From positions 186,001 through 250,000 of the forward strand of contig JAPMLR010000001.1 in assembly GCA_026410415.1 (NCBI GenBank): a stretch of DNA of 64,000 nt, given 5' to 3'. The notes beneath the pieces are model-generated. The model was not told the DNA's origin, did not search any database, and was given only the letters and a program-made list of their open reading frames with translations. The position numbers and the translations under genes are program-made. The stretch comes from Denitratimonas yunnanensis (SeqCode) (GTDB lineage Bacteria > Pseudomonadota > Gammaproteobacteria > Xanthomonadales > Xanthomonadaceae). How positions within the stretch are numbered: the first letter of the stretch is position 1; the number at the start of each line of letters is the position of its first letter. This document shows, one piece after another, positions 28,744-34,984 of this stretch.

Positions 28744-28830
28744 AATGAAGGCGCCCGTTCATGTGCCGGTTGTTTCAATCCTCCCCGACTTTCCGCTTCA
28801 ATAGCCACCAATCCTTTTCCGGAGTCAGTC

Positions 28831-29424
28831 ATGCGCAAGTTTGGATGGTCCATCGCGTTGTTCGGTCTGCTGGTGCTGTCGGCCTGCGTCACGATCAACG
28901 TCTATTTCCCGGCGGCCGAAGCACAGGAAGCGGCGCGTGAATTCGTCGAGAAGGTGATCGGCGACGAGATACCCGGTTCCGGCGAGACACCCGTGTCGGA
29001 TGCGGATGCCGGTGGCGGGATGGCGTCACGCCTGCTTTCGTTCTTCATTGCCGACGCGCATGCGCAGGCCCCGGACATCAACCTCAAGACACCAGCGATA
29101 CAGGCCATCCAGACGCGCATGGCGCAGCGTTTCCAGAATCAGCTTGCGACGCACTTCGACAGCGGCGCGCTCGGCTTCGGGCGCGATGGCCTGATCGTGG
29201 TGCGCGATGCAAGCCAGCTTGGCCTCAAGGACCGCGCCGCAGTGAACCAAGCGGTGGCCGAGGATAATCGCGATCGCGCGGCCGTCTACCGTGAAATCGC
29301 CGTCGCCAACGGTCACCCCGAATGGGAACAGCAGATCCGCGACACCTTCGCGCGCCAGTGGATCGCAAGCGCCCGTGCCGGATGGTGGCATCAGGACGCG
29401 AGCGGAGCCTGGAAACAGAAGTGA
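28831..29424 (+). CDS. YnbE-YdbL-like fused lipoprotein (DUF1318)
   Basis: This 197-residue lipoprotein has lipobox LSAC (Cys19); the next residue is Val, which suits outer-membrane sorting. The first mature segment (CVTINVYFPAAEAQEAAREF) resembles the TIN-containing strand of the small lipoprotein YnbE. Residues 90-197 are DUF1318/YdbL-like, with a helical pair ending in the basic WHQDASGAWKQK tail. In E. coli ydbH-ynbE-ydbL are three genes; here the 87-base gap after ydbH is too small for a separate ynbE, and one protein appears to carry both parts. The ribosome-binding site is CCGGAG upstream of the ATG. Confidence 0.78.
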   Translation: MRKFGWSIALFGLLVLSACVTINVYFPAAEAQEAAREFVEKVIGDEIPGSGETPVSDADAGGGMASRLLSFFIADAHAQAPDINLKTPAIQAIQTRMAQRFQNQLATHFDSGALGFGRDGLIVVRDASQLGLKDRAAVNQAVAEDNRDRAAVYREIAVANGHPEWEQQIRDTFARQWIASARAGWWHQDASGAWKQK

Positions 29425-29429
29425 GCAGC

Positions 29430-29470
29430 GCCGGGAACACCCGCCGGCTTCGCGGGGCGTTCCCGGCTCC
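29430..29470 (+). terminator. Terminator after the ydbH-YnbE/YdbL operon
   Basis: GCCGGGAAC at 29430-29438 pairs with GTTCCCGGC at 29459-29467, with inner CCC/GGG pairing. A short pyrimidine tail (TCCTTTCC) follows, starting six bases after the stop codon. It separates this operon from the convergent exoD-like gene. Confidence 0.7.
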
Positions 29471-29625
29471 TTTCCCGGTCGTCGGTAGCGGTTGCGCAGC
29501 AGTTGTTGCCGCAGCTTCGCTCCGGGTCCGAGCGTGGCCACAGGAAATCGCAGGTGGCGGCTGGGAGGCTCGGGTCATCGGAGCGAGGACTGGCGCCGTA
29601 CGTGGTGCAGCGATGCTGTGGCAGA

Positions 29626-30252
29626 TCAACCCCAAAGCCGTTGCACCATCTCCATGACTTCAGTGGAAAGGAACGCCGAGCCGACGATGGCGCCGCAGCC
29701 CAGCATCCAGGCCACCACCAGCAAGGCACCGTCGCGTTCGACGATGGTGATGGCGTAGAACAGCAACAACAGGCCGAACGGATAGTTCGTCAGTGGAATC
29801 GGCAGCGCCAGCAGGATGCCGAGAAAGATCAATTGCACCCCGGTGAACACATGCGCGAACGTGTGCCGGGTCAGCCATGCCAGACGTGGTTTGCACGCAC
29901 GTTCCAAGCTGCCGAGGAGACGACGCATGCGCTTGGCAAAGAGGGTCAGCGTGGTGCGCCGGATGTTCCGGTCTCTTGCGCGTTGCGGCAGCCACGGTTG
30001 CCGCAGGGTCAGCACCATTTGGAACCCGATCAGACTCACCAGTGGCCCTGACAGCGCGCCTGCCCCGACCGGTAAGGGGATGAAGGCTGGCAGAAGCGCC
30101 AGCATCAGCAGCACGCCGTAGGCACGGGTGCGGAAATGCGAGAGGATCGCACCGATGGTTACCGTGTCGCCTTCACCGGAGTGCGCCAGTTCGGCGAGGA
30201 TCTCGCTGGTGCGTGGTGCTGGCGCATGGCCGGCCGGGCTGTCGTCAGACAT
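29626..30252 (-). CDS. ExoD-family membrane protein
   Basis: This 208-residue integral membrane protein has the ExoD pattern: a soluble start with SEILAELAHSGEGDTVTIGAIL, then GVLLMLALLPAFIPLPVGAG, and two to three further membrane helices (LIFLGILLALPIPLTNYPFGLLLL). ExoD was first linked to exopolysaccharide production in rhizobia; its molecular role is unresolved. The ATG at 30252 overlaps the CorC-like stop by eight bases, so the two are one translational unit. The 200 bases after its stop hold only the ydbL terminator. Confidence 0.82.
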   Translation of the reverse strand: MSDDSPAGHAPAPRTSEILAELAHSGEGDTVTIGAILSHFRTRAYGVLLMLALLPAFIPLPVGAGALSGPLVSLIGFQMVLTLRQPWLPQRARDRNIRRTTLTLFAKRMRRLLGSLERACKPRLAWLTRHTFAHVFTGVQLIFLGILLALPIPLTNYPFGLLLLFYAITIVERDGALLVVAWMLGCGAIVGSAFLSTEVMEMVQRLWG

Positions 30253-31558
30253 CGATGTCGGCAGGGCCGGGCAGGCGCTGGATAAGCAGTTTGTCGATGC
30301 GCGCGCCGTCCAGGTCGACCACTTCCACGCGCCAGTTCTCGTAATCGAAAAACTCCCCCGGTGCCGGGATGCGGCCGAAGTGGGCCACGACCATGCCGGC
30401 GGCGGTGTTGTAGTCATGCTCGTCTTCGTCCGGCAGGCGCGCGACATCGAGCAGTTCGCGCAGGTCTTCGGAGGACAGGCTTCCGTCGACGAGGTAGCTG
30501 CCATCCTCGCGTTGAACCAGTGGCGCATCCTGTGGGGCGCCACTTTCCTGTTGCTGAATCTGGCCCAGCACGGCACCCAGCAGGTCGTTGAGCGTGACCA
30601 GGCCTTGAAGGTCTCCGTATTCATCCACCACCAGCGCCATGTGAGCGCCTTCGTCGCGGAAGATCTCCAGCAGCGTCAGGGCGCGGGTCGATTCACTGAC
30701 GAACAGAGGAGTGGCCAGCGTGGCGAACATGTCGACCGCGTCGCCGCGCGCGAGCAAGCTCGCGAGGGACTTGGTTTCCAGTATTCCCACGATATCGTTG
30801 TCGGTGCCGCGATAGACCGGGTAACGTGAGTATGGGCTATCGCGCAGCACGTGGAGGTTTTCTTCGCGGCTGGCGCTGATGTCCAGCCACGCAATGCGGG
30901 TGCGCGGCGTCATCAGGCTTTCTGCGGTGCGGTCACCCAGTCGCATCACGCGGTTCATCATGTTGCGTTCGTCCGCATCGATCAGGCCTTGCTCGTGGCC
31001 TTCCGCCAGCAGCAGGCGGATTTCCTCTTCCGATACCTGCGAGGCCGTCGAGGTGCCCAGGCGCAGCAGCCGCATCAGTATCGAGATGCTGTGCGAGAGC
31101 AGCCAGACGAATGGTGCCGTCAGACGCGCCAGCACCCGCATCGGCAGCGCCACGTTGCTGGCAATGCGCTCGGGTGCGAGCAGGGCGATGCGCTTGGGCA
31201 GCAGCTCGCCCAGCACGATGGTGAAGTAGGTGATTGCCGTGATGCTCATCGCCAGCCCTGCGCCACGGGCGATTTCGGCATCCAGTCCCAGGGAGGACAG
31301 CCCCGCGCCAATGCGTGCACCCAGCGCCGCACCACCGAAGGTGCCGGTCAGGATGCCGATCAGGGTGATGCCCACCTGCACGGTGGAGAGGAAGCGCTCA
31401 GGTTGCTCGGCCAGTTCCAGCGCGGCGCGGGCTCGGCGGCTCTGGGATGCCATCTGCCGCAGCTTCGGGCGGCGCGACGTGACCACGGACATTTCCGACA
31501 ATGCGAAAAATCCGTTGATGAGGATGAGCAGGACGACGACGATCAGTTCGAGAGTCAT
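30245..31558 (-). CDS. HlyC/CorC (CNNM) family membrane protein
   Basis: This 437-residue protein has an N-terminal CNNM/DUF21 membrane domain with four helices (LELIVVVLLILINGFFALSE; ITAITYFTIVLGELLPKRIAL). A CBS pair follows at about 205-330 (RNMMNRVMRLGDRTAESLMTP), then the CorC_HlyC small domain (GEFFDYENWRVEVVDLDGARIDKLLI). Family members take part in magnesium or cobalt transport or resistance; the ion here is unknown. The ATG at 31558 starts right at the first helix. It is first gene of the pair with the exoD-like gene. Confidence 0.9.
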   Translation of the reverse strand: MTLELIVVVLLILINGFFALSEMSVVTSRRPKLRQMASQSRRARAALELAEQPERFLSTVQVGITLIGILTGTFGGAALGARIGAGLSSLGLDAEIARGAGLAMSITAITYFTIVLGELLPKRIALLAPERIASNVALPMRVLARLTAPFVWLLSHSISILMRLLRLGTSTASQVSEEEIRLLLAEGHEQGLIDADERNMMNRVMRLGDRTAESLMTPRTRIAWLDISASREENLHVLRDSPYSRYPVYRGTDNDIVGILETKSLASLLARGDAVDMFATLATPLFVSESTRALTLLEIFRDEGAHMALVVDEYGDLQGLVTLNDLLGAVLGQIQQQESGAPQDAPLVQREDGSYLVDGSLSSEDLRELLDVARLPDEDEHDYNTAAGMVVAHFGRIPAPGEFFDYENWRVEVVDLDGARIDKLLIQRLPGPADIDV

Positions 31559-31712
31559 GGGCTGCCGGCAGCAAGACCGGCGCGGGGTTCCTTCAGTTGC
31601 CAGAGTGCGGCGGGGAGGAGCGCAGCGTTTTTTCGCACTATGCCACAAGCCTGTGCCATGGCGTGTGGGGGAATTTCGGTGCTCGTGATGGATGGTCGCA
31701 TTCCGGCCTGCG

Positions 31713-31730
31713 CTGTAAACTAGCCGTCAT
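31713..31730 (+). promoter_or_regulatory. Candidate Pho box upstream of DUF47-pit
   Basis: CTGTAAA-CTAG-CCGTCAT matches the 7-4-7 direct repeat of the PhoB site (CTGTCAT repeated), with 11 of 14 half-site bases matching. It lies 68 bases before the DUF47 start and overlaps a possible -10 (TAAACT). PhoB control of orfA-pit operons is known in rhizobia, where it represses. Confidence 0.5.
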
Positions 31731-31797
31731 CTGGCCGTTGCGCCGGGCGGCGCCGGGGACAGGGCGTCGCTTCGACTCCCTCCACAAGGTATCTCCG

Positions 31798-32424
31798 ATG
31801 TTTTCCCTGCAAACCATTTTCGGCAAGGGCGACCGTTTCTATGGTCTGCTCGAAGCGGCGGCGATGGCCGCCACGCAGAGCGCGGAAGCGCTCCAGCATC
31901 TGGTCAAGGATCACGGCACCGAGGCCACGCTGACCGAGTTCAAAATCGCTCGCCAGCGCGAGAAGGAAGTTTCCGAGCAGATCAGCCAGGCACTCGTCGA
32001 CACGTTCGTGATTCCGCTCGAACGCGAGGACATCGAAGCGCTGGGCAATGCCATTTACCGCATTCCCAAGACCATCGAGAAGTTCGCCGACCGCTACGCG
32101 CTGGCCAGCGAGAGGCTGCACCACATCGATTTCGGACCGCGGGCGGCGATGTTGCATCAGGCCGCCGAACTGGTAGTGGAGATGGTGCGTCTGCTGCCGA
32201 AAATGCGGATCGAACCGATGAAGAAGCTCTATGATCGCCTGCGCAATGTCGAGGCGGAGGCAGATCGGCTGATGCTGGAAACCTATCGTGAGGTTTACTC
32301 GGGCAAGTACGACGGCCTTGAAGTCCTGCTGATCAAGGATTTCTTCGAATTGATGGAGAAAGCCATTGACCGCTGCCGTACCGCCGGCGAGGTCTGTTAC
32401 CAGATCGTGCTGAAGAACTCCTGA
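31798..32424 (+). CDS. DUF47 (PhoU-like) partner of the Pit phosphate transporter
   Basis: This 208-residue all-helical protein is the DUF47/PhoU-like family member usually encoded just before pit. Signatures are FGKGDRFYGLLEAAA at the start, NAIYRIPKTIEKFADRY, and the acidic metal-binding VEAEADRLMLETYREV. It is thought to regulate or gate Pit. The ATG at 31798 has AAGG upstream; the long upstream frame starts in intergenic DNA. It is followed 10 bases later by pit and preceded by a Pho-box-like direct repeat. Confidence 0.92.
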   Translation: MFSLQTIFGKGDRFYGLLEAAAMAATQSAEALQHLVKDHGTEATLTEFKIARQREKEVSEQISQALVDTFVIPLEREDIEALGNAIYRIPKTIEKFADRYALASERLHHIDFGPRAAMLHQAAELVVEMVRLLPKMRIEPMKKLYDRLRNVEAEADRLMLETYREVYSGKYDGLEVLLIKDFFELMEKAIDRCRTAGEVCYQIVLKNS

Positions 32425-32434
32425 GGCCGCCGCC

Positions 32435-33562
32435 GTGCTGACTCTGGTACTGATGGTGGTGCTGTTCGCGCTCGTTTTCGAGTACATCAACGGCTTCCAC
32501 GACACCGCCAATTCCATCGCCACCGTCGTGGCAACCAAGGTGCTGTCGCCGATCCAGGCGATAGCGCTGGCGGCAAGCATGAATCTGGTTGGCGCATTGG
32601 CGGGCACTGCCGTGGCCAAGACCATCGCGTCGGGGCTGATCGATGCGCAAGTGGTGGAGGTGACATCGCAGGTGCTGATCTGCGCATTGTCCGGCGGCAT
32701 CGTCTGGAACCTCATCACCTGGTATTTCGGGTTGCCCTCGTCCAGTTCGCACGCGCTGATCGGCGGCTTGTGCGGTGCGGCACTGGGTGCGTCGAATACC
32801 AATTGGGGCTCGATCATCTGGTCGCAGAGTGCCGATCCGTGGTGGAAGGGGGCGGGCCTGCTGTGGAAGGTGGTGATTCCGATGTTCAGCTCGCCGCTGA
32901 TGGGTTTCGCTATGGGCTTCCTGATGATGGGCTTGCTGTTCGCCATCATCGCCGGCATGGCGCGCAGCGGCGGGCTGCTGGCGAAGTACGCGCGCCCGCG
33001 GTGGGTCAATGGCTTCTTCGGCAAAGCCCAGATCGTGTCGGCGGGCTACATGGGGTTCGCACATGGTCTCAACGATGCACAGAAGACCATGGGCATCATT
33101 GCGCTCGCTCTGGTGAGCGCGCAGGCGGTCGGGACGCTTGACAACCTGCCGGTCTGGCTCGATTTCCTGCACCCCTCGCAGTCGGCGCTGGAAAACGGCG
33201 ACATCGACACTTGGATCAAGTTCACCTGCGCCATCGTGATGGCTGCCGGTACCGCTGCCGGTGGTTGGCGCATCATCAAGACGCTCGGCCACAAGATGGT
33301 GAAGCTGCATCCGATCCACGGGTTCGCCGCCGAGGCCAGCGCTGCTTCGGTCATCACGGCAGCCTCAACGCTCGGCATCCCGGTGTCCACCACGCACAAC
33401 ATCTCTGCAGCCATCATGGGCGTGGGCACGGCCAAGCGTCTCAACGCGATCAGATGGAGTGTGGTGGAGCGAATGATCTGGGCCTGGATACTGACCATCC
33501 CGGCGGCGGGAGGCATCGCTTATCTTCTGATCGAATTGCTCAGGGTGCTGGGTTGGGCGTGA
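32435..33562 (+). CDS. pit: Inorganic phosphate transporter, Pit family
   Basis: This 375-residue membrane protein has about ten hydrophobic helices and the two Pit signature repeats: GFHDTANSIATVVATK near the N-terminus and GFAHGLNDAQKTMGIIAL in the second half. Each begins a homologous half of the transporter. PSSSSHALIGGL and PVSTTHNISAAIMG are the matching substrate-loop motifs. Pit proteins take up metal-phosphate complexes driven by protons. It starts with GTG 10 bases after the DUF47 stop, and a strong bidirectional terminator follows. Confidence 0.95.
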   Translation: MLTLVLMVVLFALVFEYINGFHDTANSIATVVATKVLSPIQAIALAASMNLVGALAGTAVAKTIASGLIDAQVVEVTSQVLICALSGGIVWNLITWYFGLPSSSSHALIGGLCGAALGASNTNWGSIIWSQSADPWWKGAGLLWKVVIPMFSSPLMGFAMGFLMMGLLFAIIAGMARSGGLLAKYARPRWVNGFFGKAQIVSAGYMGFAHGLNDAQKTMGIIALALVSAQAVGTLDNLPVWLDFLHPSQSALENGDIDTWIKFTCAIVMAAGTAAGGWRIIKTLGHKMVKLHPIHGFAAEASAASVITAASTLGIPVSTTHNISAAIMGVGTAKRLNAIRWSVVERMIWAWILTIPAAGGIAYLLIELLRVLGWA

Positions 33563-33579
33563 GGCCCGATCCGATCGAG

Positions 33580-33614
33580 CAACAAAAAGGGCACATCAGG
33601 TGCCCTTTTTGTTG
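33580..33614. terminator. Strong bidirectional terminator between pit and the cytochrome peroxidase gene
   Basis: A perfect 15-bp stem runs from 33580-33594 (CAACAAAAAGGGCAC) to 33600-33614 around the loop ATCAG. With A-runs on one side and T-runs on the other it should stop transcription from both directions, serving the convergent pit and peroxidase genes. Confidence 0.92.
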
Positions 33615-33635
33615 CGTCGGACTTCCCTTGGCCTG

Positions 33636-34688
33636 TCATTCGGGCCGGGGGGTATTGGAGGTGCTGCGCGGCAGGATCGGGTATTCGACCTTGGGTTGGA
33701 TTCCGGTCAGAGCATGCAGAAACGTCGTGATGGCTTCAGCTTCTTCATCGGTCAGGGTATGGCCAAGTTGGCTGGAGCCCATGATGGCCACGGCTTGCTT
33801 GAGATCCCAGACCTCTCCGCTGTGGAAGTAGGGCGCGGTCAGTGCCACGTTACGCAGCGGCGCGGCGCGAAATACGTATTCGTCGGATGCGGTATTGGTG
33901 ACGGTGAAACGGCCCTTGTCGTCGGGTGGCAGGATTTCCGCCCCGGGCTTCTGGATCACGCCGAACGGAAAATACGCCTGACCGCCGAAGTTGGCGCCCG
34001 AGTGGCAGGCAATGCAGCCCTTGTTGATGAACAGCGACAATCCCTTGCGCTGGTTAGGGTCGAGCGCGTTGTCGTCGCCGGCAAGAAATGCGTCGAAGGG
34101 TGAATTCGGCGTGACCAGCGTGGTTTCGAACGCTTCGATGGCGCGCGCCATGTTGTCGAAAGTGACCGGCTGTTCCTCGCCGGGGAAGGCGCGCGCGAAC
34201 GCGGCCACGTAGTCGGGGATGCTGCGCAGCGTGATTTCCACTTGCTCGGGCGTGTTGTTCATTTCCACGCTCGCCTGCACCGGACCCTTGGCCTGCTCCA
34301 TCAGGTCGGCGGCGCGCCCGTCCCAGAACTGCGCGGCATTGAATACCGAGTTGAACACGGTCGGCGAATTGCGCGGGCCTTTCTGCCAGCCGTGGCCAAT
34401 GGAGACCGGCACGTTGTCGGCACCGCCGGTGCCGATGTTGTGGCAGGTGTTGCAACTGATGATGTGGCTGCGCGACAGGCGCGGATCGAAGAACAGCCAC
34501 AGGCCGAGGTCGATCTTGGCCTGGGTGACCTGTTCCCCACGCACCTCCGTGGGTGGCGCGGTGATCGGCTGGAAGATGTTCTTGGCGACATCGCGCAGCG
34601 AGGCGGCCGAGGGCACCCCGTCGTCGGCGCAAGCGGCACCGATGGAAAGCAGTGAAAGCAGGGCGGCGGAAAGCAGCGTGCGCTTCAT
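33636..34688 (-). CDS. ccpA: Di-haem cytochrome c peroxidase
   Basis: This 350-residue periplasmic protein has an N-terminal signal peptide (LLSAALLSLLSIGAACA) and two c-type haem sites, CNTCH at 79-83 and CIACH at 225-229. They belong to the two cytochrome-c domains of the bacterial peroxidase/MauG family. The family conserves FNSVFNAAQFWDGRA and APYFHSGEVWDL around the domain interface. The enzyme reduces hydrogen peroxide with electrons from a cytochrome c or azurin. The MauG-type alternative is less likely. An FNR/ANR box 58 bases upstream predicts induction at low oxygen. Confidence 0.92.
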   Translation of the reverse strand: MKRTLLSAALLSLLSIGAACADDGVPSAASLRDVAKNIFQPITAPPTEVRGEQVTQAKIDLGLWLFFDPRLSRSHIISCNTCHNIGTGGADNVPVSIGHGWQKGPRNSPTVFNSVFNAAQFWDGRAADLMEQAKGPVQASVEMNNTPEQVEITLRSIPDYVAAFARAFPGEEQPVTFDNMARAIEAFETTLVTPNSPFDAFLAGDDNALDPNQRKGLSLFINKGCIACHSGANFGGQAYFPFGVIQKPGAEILPPDDKGRFTVTNTASDEYVFRAAPLRNVALTAPYFHSGEVWDLKQAVAIMGSSQLGHTLTDEEAEAITTFLHALTGIQPKVEYPILPRSTSNTPRPE

Positions 34689-34745
34689 GGCGGGTTCCTT
34701 GGCTGGCGGATGCGGGCATGGCATCGCAGAACAAGAGATGCCGTG

Positions 34746-34759
34746 TTGATCTGGATCAA
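34746..34759 (-). promoter_or_regulatory. FNR/ANR box upstream of the cytochrome c peroxidase gene
   Basis: TTGATCTGGATCAA is a perfect match to the palindrome TTGAT-N4-ATCAA bound by FNR, ANR and CLP-like CRP/FNR regulators. Its near edge lies 58 bases from the peroxidase ATG, a normal distance for an activator site at about -41.5. The -10 sequence is not obvious. Confidence 0.78.
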
Positions 34760-34776
34760 TCCCGTGCCGCGAATGT

Positions 34777-34890
34777 ACTCCGCGCCAGACGTGCCTCCAG
34801 TAGCGCCAATGCCTGCGGTATGCCGGCATCTGTCCCCGGTGGCCGCGATGGTGGTGCCGGCCGATACGATTTTGACGCATCGCGTTGAAG
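34777..34890 (-). pseudogene. Remnant of a second murU 3' end, frameshifted
   Basis: The minus strand encodes AMRQNRIGRHHHRGH, then after a 2-base insertion TDAGIPQALALLEARLAR. The intact MurU ends AMRQGRIGGHHHRGHWTDAG and then, after a diverged stretch, LAR. The 65 bases around the HHHRGH codons are nearly collinear with 37343-37412. The copy has no start, the intact stop codon is lost, and it runs into the FNR box. It lies after the P-domain gene terminator, so the P-domain gene is flanked by murU 3' sequences. It is a decayed duplication or a displaced gene end. Confidence 0.72.
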
Positions 34891-34913
34891 CTGCCACGAC
34901 GAGGCTGCGGATC

Positions 34914-34952
34914 AAAAGAACAGGGGCGAGGCAGCGTGCTGCATCGCCCCTG
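34914..34952 (-). terminator. Rho-independent terminator of the P-domain protein gene
   Basis: On the minus strand a long hairpin (CAGGGGCGA with TCGCCCCTG, plus an inner GCAGC/GCTGC stem) covers 34952-34921 and is followed by TTCTTTT. It begins 33 bases after the stop of the P-domain gene. Confidence 0.82.
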
Positions 34953-34984
34953 GCAGGAGAAACGGAATGTTGTCGACGATGCTC

